Shown: positions 44,040-55,022 of the stretch, piece after piece
How the letters are laid out: each line of letters opens with the position of its first letter
Position numbering within the stretch: the first letter of the stretch is position 1
Program-made: the position numbers and the translations under genes
The notes under the pieces: model-generated
What the model saw: only the letters and a program-made list of their open reading frames with translations
Database searches by the model: none
What the model was told of the DNA's origin: nothing
Assembly: GCF_036588685.1 (NCBI RefSeq)
Contig: NC_086374.1
Coordinates: 35,828,886-35,892,885 of the forward strand
Direction: 5' to 3'
DNA length: 64,000 bases
Source: Mytilus trossulus
Taxonomy: Eukaryota; Mollusca; Bivalvia; Mytilida; Mytilidae

Positions 44040-45050
44040 AACTAGAGGCTCTAAAGAGCCTGTGTCGCTCACCTTTGTCTATGTTAATATTAAACAATGG
44101 ACACAGATGGATTCATGACAAAATTGTGTTTTGGTGATGGTGATGTGTTTGTAGATCTTACTTTACTAAACATTCTTGCAAATTATCTCTATCTACAACA
44201 GTAAGTTTCTGTGGAAAATCTTAGTGTAAATCTACAAAGTTTATGAAAATTGTTAAAAATTTACTATGAAGGGCAATTACTCCTTGGGGGGTCAATTGAC
44301 TATCTTGGTCATGTTGACTTTTTTTTAGTTCTTACTTTGCTGTACATTATTGCTATTTACAGTTTATCTCTATCTATAATGATATTCAAGATAATAACAA
44401 AAAAACATTAACATTTTCTCAAAATTACCAAATGAGGGGCAGCAACCTAACAACCGATTATCCGATTCATCTGACAATTCACAAAAAGATAGATCTTGAC
44501 CTGATCAACAATTTTACTACCTGTCAGATTTGCTCTTACTGCTTTGGTTTTAAAGATATAAGCCAAAAACTTCATTTTACCACCATGTTCTATTTTAAGC
44601 CATGGCGGCCATCTTGGTTTGTAAGCCGAGTTACCTGACACTTTTTTTTAAACTAGATACCCCAATGATGATTATGGCCAAGTTTGGTTTAATTTGGCAC
44701 AGTAGTTTCAGAGGAGAAGATTTTTCTAAAAGATTACTAAGATTTACGAAAAATGGTAAAACATTGGCTATAAAGGGCAATAACTCCTAAAGTGGTCAAC
44801 TGACCATTTTGGTCATGTTGACTTATTTGTATATCTTACTTTTCTTAACATTATAGCTGTTTACAGTTTATCTCTATCTATAATTATATTCAAGATAGTA
44901 ACCAAAAACAGCAAAATTTCCTTAAAATTACCAATTCAGAGGAGAAGATTTTTGCAAAAGTTAAAGCAGGACGACAACGGACGACGCCGGACGCCAAGTG
45001 ATGAGAAAAGCTCATTTCGCCCTTTGGGCCAAGTGAGCTAAAAAAGAAAT
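44040..45050. mobile_element. About 1-kb non-coding element with internal duplication and terminal hairpin
   Basis: Starts around AGAGGCTCTAAAGAGCC (itself palindromic) and GTCGCTCACC. It ends with a hairpin in which GCTCATTTCGCCC pairs with GGGCCAAGTGAGC around TTT, followed by TAAAAA. An internal segment of about 165 bp (GGGCAATTACTCCTT ... TCTCTATCTATAAT ... AAAATTACCAA) is repeated about 503 bp later. A GGACGACGCCGGACG run precedes the hairpin. I recall similar ends from other bivalves. Class uncertain (Helitron-like or MITE). Confidence 0.6.
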
Positions 45051-45476
45051 CTTGAATCATCATATTTATGTACTGCAAACCTTAAGTAGGTCGTTCTGCA
45101 CTGTATTTGATGTCTAAATTGCATCAGCGACCTGCAAAATTAGATTTTTGGGATTTGCGCTAATTTGAGCAACAAAAAGGGTGCAATTATGTACAATGAA
45201 TATTTGTCTATAAGGCCTTGAATTTATTCGCTAAAATTTAGAAAAATTAACGTTCTTTGATAAATCACAAGCACATTTAAATTTTTTGCAGGCACCGCGC
45301 GAATATCGTATTATCTGAGATACTCCATAGGCTGGTGAACATTCTGCTAAAGTAAGTACTAATTCATAATTTCAAAATTATAATTATCTCGGTTCCACTG
45401 TCAACTGTTAGACGAATCCTATCTTAAGGGTGAAAGTTGCTACTCACTAGAAAGCTACCAAATCAAGAGATCTAAA

Positions 45477-45890
45477 CGGTGAAGTTGAAATCATTCCTTC
45501 GTAACATTGACGGACGCCATCACGTATTCGTGTACCGTTATGGAAAATCCGTTTTACAGCGGATATGTTCCTTATGTCGTAACCACAATCCCGTTCCCTT
45601 TTCACGAATGTGACCCACCGAATTATATCGGGTTTGTAATAACACTAGCACCAAGACGGGTGCCACATGTGAAACAGGATCTGTTTACTTTTCCGGACCA
45701 CCTACGATCATCCACAGTTTGTTTTGGATTCTTGTTGCTTAGTTTTTCATTTTGTATGTTGGGTCTTGTGTACTATTATTTGTCTGTTTGTCCTTTTCTT
45801 TTTTAGCCATTGCGTTGTCAGTTTATTTTCGTTCTATGAGTTTGAATGTCCCTCTGGTACCTTTCGTCCCGCTCTTTTATCTTGTGTCTC
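45477..45890 (+). pseudogene. Reverse transcriptase C-terminal scrap plus R1 tail
   Basis: The 5'-truncated start encodes VKLKSFLRNIDGRHHVFVYR, matching VKLKSSLRKFYGRHHELVDR at 55324-55986. The R1 tail follows to GAATGTCCCTCTGGTACC. Confidence 0.7.
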
Positions 45891-45904
45891 GTGTAAGAAT
45901 GTTA

Positions 45905-46774
45905 ATACAGTGCTATATCATCAATGCTCTCTAGATCAATCATTGTTTTACATAAATAAATAAAAAAAGATGATGTAGAACCATTACCACGGAGACACCA
46001 AACCACAAGAGACAAAAATCATCCTACAATCTTAAAGAACACTTATCACTGAGCAAATGCTACATCGCAAAGCAAGCTTTAAAATGACCTGACATGAAAA
46101 ACCGCGACAGTGAAATTTTCAAATGCTTTAAATACCTACTGTGAAAGAATTACAATAATTCTTCAATTAAAATTATCTTGATTAAAAAGGTTTATTTCAA
46201 TTATACTTGAAGCAATTATAAGCAGTGTTAATTTAAACTGATGTTCAAACACATTTTATTGAAAATTTAATATAATATGCTACATGGACACATTTCCTTA
46301 TTATTATATTGATGGTTGTTGTCACACAATAGGTCAATATACAGACTTTCTAGCATAGCTGCTGCATGCACAATATTGTCAAAAAATATTTTAGATGTTT
46401 AAACCATACAGATTTTCTACACTTTGTTTATACATTCTTGTTCATTACTTGATAACTATTCTGCGTGTCAATTATAGTAAAAACAATTAAACACCTTATT
46501 GGCTCCATAATAAACAGGAAAACAATAATCTGCTAAATAAATAAAAAAAAAATACTCATAATAAACTGCAAACAAATTCGCACTTGCTGAAAATTTGCCT
46601 ATTCCGTGACATCTTACAATATGAGGATACATTGAAGGAAAAAAGAATAACTTTGTTTAAAATTCTTAATGATTTTATAAATGCACTATTGAACAAACTG
46701 CGCAACAAGAAGGCACAATTAATAAATATAGAAAAAAATACAGATTGATTATATGGATAAATTTTGTAGTTGTG
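45905..46774. other. No gene seen
   Basis: AT-rich with A-runs; nothing recognised. Confidence 0.5.
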
Positions 46775-46890
46775 AATTTATGGATATAAGAAGATGACTT
46801 TACGAGTGCCAATGAGACAAGTCTCCATCTAGGCCATGATTTGTAAAAGTAAACTATTTAAGGTCAAAGTGTGGATTTCTACACGGAGCA
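46775..46890 (+). repeat. R4-like repeat end
   Basis: GATATAAGAAGATGAC, GTGCCAATGAGACAAGTC; pairs with 15020-15125. Confidence 0.5.
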
Positions 46891-46944
46891 TTGGATCACA
46901 TCGAACAGCAAAGTATACTAGTTACTAATTACTAGTGTAAAAAG

Positions 46945-47260
46945 TAAAACATAAAAAATACTCCGAGGAAAATTCAATCGGAAAGTCAATAATCAAATGG
47001 CAAAATCAAATGACCAAACACATCAAACGGACAACAACTGTCATATTCCTGACTTGGTACAGGCATTTTCAAATGACGAATATAGTGGATTGAACCTAGT
47101 TTTATAGCGCTAAACCTCTCATTTTTTAACAGTCTTGTCAAATTCAGTTATATATAGCTTTACAACGATGTGTGAACACCACAGACATAATAAATGAGAT
47201 AGTCAAAATATGTGTACAGCAGTCATCACTGTGTTACAATCTTAAAATAAACAATTCCAT
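46945..47260 (+). repeat. Dispersed repeat R3
   Basis: Full copy including the downstream extension (GTGTACAGCAGTCATCAC, TGTTACAATCTTAAAATAA). Confidence 0.65.
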
Positions 47261-47404
47261 TCAAACAGGATAATGGTTCACGTATACATTGCACTCGAAA
47301 TACCGTCAGATTTTCATTTTGGTTTATCTGTGTTCATTGTTGATCATTGTTCGATTCACAATTATTGTTTTTAATGTTTACCACTTGCTGCATTTCTCTG
47401 TAAT

Positions 47405-47485
47405 TTTTAGCGAACAGTTTGAGTCTTTTGTAGACGAAACGTGCGTCTGGTGCAAATTCTTAATTATAATTCTAGTATTTATGGT
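47405..47485 (+). repeat. Dispersed repeat R2, partial
   Basis: GAGTCTTTTGTAGACGAAAC, GTGCGTCTGG. Confidence 0.55.
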
Positions 47486-47514
47486 GAATTTTTTTTCACA
47501 TGCAAACTTTTTTT

Positions 47515-47790
47515 ACCACAAAAATACTGAACTCCGAGAAAAATTCAAATTGGAAAGTCCCTAAATAACTGGCAAAATCAAGGATAAAAAAAACCACGTG
47601 ATACAGGCATTTTCAAAAGTAGAAAATGGTGGTTTAAACCTGGTTTTATAGCGCTTTACCTCTCACTTTTATGACAGTCGCATCAATTTCCGTTATTTTT
47701 ACAACGATGCGTGAACAAAAAGACATAATCGGTAAAATAGTCAAAATATGGTTACATCAGTCATCACTGTGTTACATCTCAAGACAAACA
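47515..47790 (+). repeat. Dispersed repeat R3, second copy
   Basis: AAATACTGAACTCCGAGAA to ATCAGTCATCACTGTGTTAC; only about 250 bp after the previous R3 copy, with an R2 piece between them. Confidence 0.65.
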
Positions 47791-48567
47791 AACATATACA
47801 AAAAACAAAACAAAACATTTATCAAATTAAAAAGCATTTATTTTTTACAAAATCTACAGGCACACAACTTACTTCCATAACTATACCTATATACAAAAAG
47901 TTACATGTCAAGAGGACTAAGTTGGCATTCCTTTTACTTTAAACGTGAGATCAAAACAGAAACTTAGTCATCTAACTATCATTCAAGATAAACAAAATCA
48001 ACCATTTGTCTGTGTGTATAAAATAATTGATTTGTTTTTTATTGTTGTTCGATGAACCACTTTGTTTCCCTTATTGACAACTCATTGAAGATTTATGAAA
48101 ATAAATAGTATAAGGAACACGGTTTTATTTAAATAACTGCTCGACAATTTGTAATACCTACATATCATATTGATTCGTTCATGTGAACAAGCACGAACAA
48201 AACATACATCAAAATACAAAGCACTTAAAAAAAGACTTCATAAACATGGTATATACTATTCAAAGATATGTATGCATTATACATGTGCATGATAATTTAT
48301 TTTCAAGCTGTTTCGGTAATGTTTGCAAAGAATAGTGTATTGGTAGTAACTTAGTGTTTAAATGGCAATTTAAAAAACAAAATATGTGTAATTGCCACTT
48401 ACCGTAAGACCTTCAAACACTATCTATTTGAAAAAAAAATCTCGTAACTGAAAGCATGCAATTTGATGGAACGATTAAATACAAAATACTTTCAGAGAAT
48501 AAACAAAATATATACAATAAAAATAGCATCAAGAGTAAAATTCAATAATGTCTTATTTCAACATGGT
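47791..48567. other. 3' flank of the receptor gene, no gene seen
   Basis: AT-rich with several AATAAA matches on the minus strand, any of which could end the receptor transcript. Confidence 0.45.
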
Positions 48568-49833
48568 TTACTGCGCAAATGTCAGTGATGTTTCAGAAAT
48601 TTGTATGTTCCTAACATTTACAGATTTTTTGCAAAAATACATTTTACAAAATGATTCACGAAAGGAAGTGGACATCACGAAAAATAAGACCGGGAAGGCG
48701 CCATGCTTCACATTATCTAAAGTCCCAAATATCAAAGACAGTATCATACCGACATAGATTTTGCTACCACCTATTTTAAATTCGTTGTCAAACTTAGCGA
48801 ATATGAGAAAAACCATATACGGGAAGCCAACCACAATCTGAATAAAAGAAACTGTAAGAAATATTTTTGTCAATCTTCTTGTATAATTTAGCTTGAATTC
48901 CTTCAACTTATCGTTTGATGACACCGCCTTTGAAGCAGACGATCTTTTCAGTGATATAAGTGTCAGTATGAAAAAAATAATTGTCGTTGGAATAGGAATC
49001 AGATACGTTACAAAAATACCTACAAATCCATACACATTGAAGATATTCATGTTTTGACTTGCTAGTTCTGTGTATTGTACGATGAAAGAGACTTTTCCGG
49101 TAACTGAATTGGTTACGGCGTTGTACTGAAATCTAAACATGTTGAAGCTAAACACAATAAGGTTAACCAATACTATAATGAAGGTTGTCCGTTTTGGGTG
49201 TTGCGCCAGTATAAATCTATTCATGTAGAAGGGAAAAGCTATAGCTACAAAGCTGTTTACTGACATAACAGCGTACATGGCGTATGTTACTGCTCTTACT
49301 GCATACAGAAGGAATACTCCAGCAAAGAGTAGGACCCATTTCATTATCTCTGTAGCTGTTGAATCTTTATAAATATACTTAATTCTGTAAGATAGGAAGA
49401 AAAAAAACTGTAAAACCAACAAACAGATATTCGAAATTAAAAAACATTTGATAAAATTTGTTGCTTTATCATGCTTGTGTTGTGAAACGAAAACAATCAA
49501 TCCCATAATATTCAATACTAAACCAGCAACACAGACAATAGGTTCTACATAGAAGACTATTTTTCCTAAGTCATCAGCAATCAGTTTTAGATCTGAAGAT
49601 TGTGTCTGGGATAAAGGATGGCAAGTAGAGTTACCACTGATTGTTATTTGAGAAACTGTACTTGTAATGTTTTCGTTGTCAGATATATTAATTCCGAAAC
49701 TCGTAGAAGACTCTGCAAATGGCTCATTCCTCGAGACATCTGTCGTGTTCACACATTCCACAAATATGTTTCGTTTTGCTGGATAAGCACATGAAATTAT
49801 GACGGACAAAAACAGTAATGAGTTCTTTCCCAT
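48568..49833 (-). CDS. Orphan rhodopsin-like seven-transmembrane receptor, single exon
   Basis: 421 residues from the ATG at 49833. A signal peptide (about 1-18) and a long extracellular N-terminus with four N-glycosylation sequons (N29, N49, N55, N68) precede seven helices at about 93-117, 128-149, 166-198, 215-235, 265-295, 322-347 and 358-388. Class A landmarks are TM1 GLVLN (N108), TM6 proline in FPYM (P338) and an FR pair starting helix 8 (391-392). DRY is replaced by NSF (193-195), though VAIAFP follows as usual; the TM2 Asp is Asn135; NPxxY is FPVLF (380-384). No Cys is seen at the top of TM3 or in loop 2, so the canonical disulfide seems absent. Such divergence is typical of expanded molluscan chemosensory or peptide-receptor-like families. 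The ligand is unknown. Confidence 0.85.
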   Translation of the reverse strand: MGKNSLLFLSVIISCAYPAKRNIFVECVNTTDVSRNEPFAESSTSFGINISDNENITSTVSQITISGNSTCHPLSQTQSSDLKLIADDLGKIVFYVEPIVCVAGLVLNIMGLIVFVSQHKHDKATNFIKCFLISNICLLVLQFFFFLSYRIKYIYKDSTATEIMKWVLLFAGVFLLYAVRAVTYAMYAVMSVNSFVAIAFPFYMNRFILAQHPKRTTFIIVLVNLIVFSFNMFRFQYNAVTNSVTGKVSFIVQYTELASQNMNIFNVYGFVGIFVTYLIPIPTTIIFFILTLISLKRSSASKAVSSNDKLKEFKLNYTRRLTKIFLTVSFIQIVVGFPYMVFLIFAKFDNEFKIGGSKIYVGMILSLIFGTLDNVKHGAFPVLFFVMSTSFRESFCKMYFCKKSVNVRNIQISETSLTFAQ

Positions 49834-49852
49834 TCTTTTGATTTAACCAAAC
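49834..49852 (-). other. Receptor 5' UTR with likely splice acceptor
   Basis: On the minus strand, TTTTTTTCTTAATAG|GTTTGG lies 19 nt upstream of the start codon, so a 5'-UTR intron is probable although the coding part is intronless. Confidence 0.45.
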
Positions 49853-50430
49853 CTATTAAGAAAAAAATGTACAAACATTAAGCATTAATCGTAGCTAACA
49901 ACATTGCGTTATATATAAGGTAAAATGCTAAGTCTAAATACTAGATATAGTTTTTGGATGTTTTTATGGTATTTTGAAATAACATTCAATAGTATCCCGC
50001 CTACTAACGCACATTATTAATTTAGTTATTAATATTATGTATTGGATAATAAATTTGTAGTAGGTGACCGATATTTATAAGTCGGAACATTAATAAAGGC
50101 AACCGCTGTTCAAAAGTCATAAACCGATTTAACTGAAACAAATCCGGGTCCCAAACCAAAACCGATGGAAACAACTATTAGCATGTAAAGAGAAAACCAA
50201 CGGACCAACAGAAATACTGAACTGTTACAAAAATAAAATAATACGCATACCATCAACTCGAAAAAGTTAGTAGTTTGTGCAATTGAGGACTGTTCAATTA
50301 AATATGTATATGAAGTGCGAGAAATGAACCAAAATTTAACAATTATCTAAAATGAACATACATTAGGAAGAGCTTCTGAAAACTAATATGTACTATGACA
50401 AAATAGGTTTCAATATTTCAAAAAACAAGG
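49853..50430. other. Upstream of the receptor; repeat R5 at 50095-50235
   Basis: R5 copy with GGCAACCGCTGTTCAAAAG and ACAAATCCGGGTCCC. Otherwise featureless. Confidence 0.5.
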
Positions 50431-51680
50431 GTAAAGGTTGCCATTCTGTAAATATAGACTGTGATTTCCCGTAGGGACTCTTCGTACGGCTCAACTGTAA
50501 CACTTTTACTAAGAAGTTTCGTAAAAAGTTATATCCTAGATACTAGTTTTTACAAAGGTTAATATAAAGGACTATGTAGCATATTTCAACAATTATATGT
50601 CCCTAACTTCTTAAAGTTTAAGCTTATACTAAAATTATGAACTACCCTTCCCATCACTTTAGTCCGTTGGTTTTGTTATTTGATTTTGCCATGTGATTAT
50701 GGACTTTCCAAATTAATTTTCCTCTGAGTTCAGTATTTTTGTGATTTTACTTTTTAGTCTTCTACAGATTTCAAATTGATCGCTATGCGTCAGTATATAT
50801 TACAACAACTGGGTCAATGCCACTGCTGGTGAAGATTTATTTCCCCGAGGGTATCACAAGCCGAGTAGTCAGCACTTTTTGTACTGACATGAATTATCAT
50901 TCATATGGTTATATTTATAAATTAACTGTTTACAAAATTTAGAATTTTTTGAAATACGAAGGCTTTTCTACCTCAGGCATAGATTACATTAGCTGTATTT
51001 GGCAAAACTTTTAGGAATTTTGGTCCTAATTGCTCTTCACCTTCGTACTTTGTTTGTCATTTTTAACTTTTTTAGATTCGAGCGTCACTGATGGGTCTTT
51101 TGCAGACGAAACGCGCGTCTGGCGTATATACTAATTTAGTCCTGGTATCTATGATGAGTTTATTTACAACAATTGGGTCGATGTCACTGCTGGTGGAGAT
51201 TTATTTCCCCGAGGGTATCATAAGACCATGCAGTAGTCAGCACGTTTTGTGCTGACATGAATTATCATTTATATGGTTATTTTTATAAAATTAACTGTTT
51301 ACAAAATTTTTTTTAAAATACTAAGGCTTTTCTACCTCAGGCAAAGATTACCTTAGCTGTATTTGGCAAAACTTTTAGGAATTTTGGTCCTCAATGCTCT
51401 TCAACTTCGTACTTTAGTTAACCTTTTTAACTTTGTTGGATTCGAGAGTCACTGATGGGTCTTTTGTAGACAAAACGCGCGTCTGGCGTATATACAGAAA
51501 TTTAGTCCTGGTATCTATGATGAGTTTATTTACTGTAAAATTCCGTTAGTTATGTATCTACGAGATGAAACAAAGAAATTATATCTGCGAACCACTGGGT
51601 AAACAGTAATATTTATGAATATTATGTATCTCTCCAAAAGAGCCATGCATTTACAAAGTTTAGCCTATATGAGATTCTTC
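50430..51680 (+). repeat. R8 repeat split by two tandem R2 units
   Basis: Left arm 50430-50665 and right arm 51540-51680 match 11640-12050 and 12230-12350. Between them lie a reverse R3 scrap (50676-50760) and two copies of a unit of about 362 bp (starting CACTGCTGG near 50821 and 51183) that ends with the R2 core GACGAAACGCGCGTCTGG. Confidence 0.65.
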
Positions 51681-53255
51681 CTTTCAACTCGATAAAAAGC
51701 ATTTATCAATAAAGCAGACATAATATATTGATTTTGCAATCAAATTAATCCCCAATTTAAAAAAATCAAGGTTTTGTTGACATTTAATCTTTGTTAAAGT
51801 TCATATAGGAGAATACGATTTATCGCTATTTTATATCTCAATGTGGATGCTTCGAACGATCTCATCCAATATGGAATTTACTGACCTCGTATATATCGTA
51901 TTAGGTCACTAACACAATATGTAACTAATAATAAATATGTTTTTCTCTCTCAAAACAACACGTGTTGTCCGTATGGATATCTGAATCTAATATTGTTTTT
52001 TTATATTTTTTTTTCAATTCTTGAAAAGGTGTAAAAGCGAATGCAAACAATGAAGTAGAATTGTTTCTTGAAAAAAGCAACAAAGGTTAATGATTAAGCT
52101 GCAATATCCATAGTTTAAATCTACTTTAAACACAATTACAATGTATTTATTAAACTTCATTTGATTGTTTTGCAGAAATAACCGAAACATCAATTGATGT
52201 AGCTGTGCTTGTTAATTAAGCTGTATTTCTAATCCTTATTAAGGTTGATTTGTACGGTGTGTTTCTTAGTTCAACTGGCTTTGATAAAATAAATAATTGT
52301 AAGACTAATACCATGGAATCGTTAGTAAAAACATCAAATGCTGCAATGGCTTACCGAACTGATCTTACCGACAAATAGGATCAAAACAAGCGTCATTCAT
52401 TCTAAGACAAATGCATAAACAATGAAAAGGTAGAAAACTTTATAATTTATATTATAAACAGAATATGGAAATAAAATTGTCCTGATCTGAATCGATTATT
52501 TACATTATGATTATTTTCAAAGGATTAATGTTTATTTCAACTTGTTTTGATTGAATGGATACCTTAAAGATTTATATAAAAAAAAACTTTGTAGATCAAG
52601 TTGAACGGCTTACTTAAATATTTTTTTTCATTCTCCGCCATACATGTATTGTGTATAATTATTGTATATATATTTCACTAATGCATTCAAAAAAATATGG
52701 TAAAATTGTATATTCTATAAGCTGTATTGCTTCTGAATAAAGTATTATTATTAGTTGAACGGCTTACTTAAATTAATCTCTACATTTGCTCTAGGACATA
52801 ACTTAAAAAAATATCATCGCAAACCTCATTAATTTGGAAACAAAGAAGTATATAAAATAAAGAGAATTTAAGAATTCATATTATAAACAGAATATGAAAA
52901 AAAGGAAACAACATCATCTTCAGCTTGTTGTTAATCCGTTATATGTATAAGTATTATTACGAGGAGCGTTATGTTTGTCAAATGGCTTTAAAGTAAAGGA
53001 TACCTTCAAAGATTTTATCCTGAAAACTTCTTTATTATACATAGATTGTTTGAAAGTCTTCAGAACTATTTCTAAGTACAAAAAGCCCAATAGTTATACA
53101 ATCACAATAATCATAATTAAGAAAAAATACAAGATTGTCTACAATTGATATTTTCAAGAAATAACGTTTGATGCTCTATAATTAGTTTTCAAAGGTACCA
53201 GGCTTGTAATTTGATAACATTAGCTATCAAAAAGATTGACTGTTGTATTTAAAAA
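51681..53255. other. No gene seen
   Basis: AT-rich. At about 52590-52760 and again from 52757 the phrase GTTGAACGGCTTACTTAAAT recurs, a small duplication. Confidence 0.45.
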
Positions 53256-53259
53256 AAAA

Positions 53260-54080
53260 AGGGGGGAAAGTTACTAGAGGGACATTCAAACTCATAAATA
53301 GAAAATAAACTGACAATACCATGGCTAAAAATAATAGTACACAAGACACAACAAAGACGACCCAGCAACACGAACCCAACTAAAAAGTTGGGGTGATCTC
53401 AGGTGCTGCAGAAGGGTAATCCTGTATATTCTGATATTCGTTATGGCAATTTTTAATCATGCTAGTATTGTTGGTGAGAATGTTTTACATATATCTGATA
53501 ATAAAAAAAATGTATTTCTTCTAAGAAATGAAAATATGGTATTTTATATGGCTTAAATCTTTTATAAAATTTATAAAGCGAAAATGTATTTTTTACTCAT
53601 GAATGATGACTTCTATTTATATAATGATTTAAGAAAAGACTGTTTCATAGTCTCTAATTTTTCTTCATAAAGTGGCTGTTTTTGTTAACTTGTGTTTCAA
53701 TAAGCTGTATAATATTTTATATGTAAAAACTTGGTTAAACTTTAATAAAGTATTAGTCTACTTCGGTAGCTCTTGTTCGTGAAAAGGGAACTGGATTGTA
53801 GTAACAACTAAATGAACGTATTCGATATCATCTGTGAAACGGGTATTCCATAACGATCAACCATCTCGTAATGGCGTCTGTAAAATATAATGTGGGAAGA
53901 TTTCAACTTCACTATTTGGAACTCTTGGTTTAATGGCTTCCTTGTGAGCAGCAACCCTCTTTCAAGAGAATCGTGATAAGAAATACAAGCCCGGGAATAT
54001 CGTATCAATTGGGATACATTCACTCCGTAAGCAGGCGCTGCTGGAATGTTGCTACAGAGAAATGGACAATTCACAATTGG
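53260..54080 (-). pseudogene. Reverse transcriptase C-terminal remnant with R1 tail, interrupted
   Basis: 54074-53808 encodes CSNIPAAPAYGVN, QLIRYSRACISYHDSLERG, LLLTRKPLNQEFQIVKLKSS, nearly identical to the element at 55023-56430. Its R1 tail is at 53260-53440; about 310 bp of unrelated AT-rich DNA (53445-53755) separates tail and coding part, so something has inserted. The first residues of the domain are missing (5' truncation at about 54080). Confidence 0.78.
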
Positions 54081-54084
54081 GAAG

Positions 54085-55020
54085 CTGCAATTATCTCTTT
54101 TGTCGATATATTTGAATTATTGTTAGATTTTTTCTCGTCCTGAATATTAATGAAAATAATTCTTTACAGTTATATAATCAAAATCATATGTATGTATACT
54201 AAACTAATATGATAATAAAATTAATTGATAGTTATGTCTTAGATGATTAATTTATTAGTTGTTATTGACTTTGAATTAGATGTTAGTAACTGCAAGTACT
54301 CTCATATATGTTGTAAGTGTCTTTTTTGTTGAAAAGGACGAGGGATTGATATATATTCCTTGCAACGACATGTCAATGTTTTTGTTTGTATCGATGTGAT
54401 GAGTTGACCCTTTTTTTGATTGATTTTAATAGTTTGTTCTAATTGTGTGCTTTTAAACCATTGTCGAAAGTTATGGGAAGGTTAATCACACACAAACCTA
54501 TTTTATCCCGCAACATTCTGTATGTGCTCTTCAAAGTCAGAAGCCTGTAGTCCAGTGGTTGTTTCATGTCATAATTGTTTTTGAAAATGGTTTTGTTACA
54601 ACTTATGCCGTTAGTTTCTCAATTGAATTGTTTCATATTTTTTCATGTCGGGGCCTTTTATAGCAGATTACACGGTATTTATTTTTCTCATTGTTTTAGG
54701 TGGTACGTTTGCATATTATTGCCGACATACAGTTTTAGCTTTTACTTGTCGACCTAGTTTTATTTATTTTTTTATCTTTCCATTGATCTTATTTGATATA
54801 TAAAAACAACTTGAACATTTTTGATACAAACATCAGGTCATCTTGTCTTTCTCATTTTCTATTCTGATGTTTTATACTTGAAGGGACATGTCTACTGATG
54901 AAAAAATATCTTAAATCTTTGCGGTCTCAATTTGAATCGAGGCAAACAGGGACCATATACCCAATACAGCACAATGATCTAACTTATAACTTTTAGAACG
55001 CTTAATAAAGATGGCAATTA
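54085..55020. other. No gene; partial R4b repeat at 54540-54730
   Basis: GGGGCCTTTTATAGCAGATT resembles the R4b start. No exon recognised. Confidence 0.4.
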
Positions 55021-55022
55021 TA

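Noticed and set aside
45507..45963. Overlapping plus-strand frames with a hydrophobic stretch
   Set aside because: They are translations of the R1 retroelement tail, which occurs at many loci without conserving a frame.
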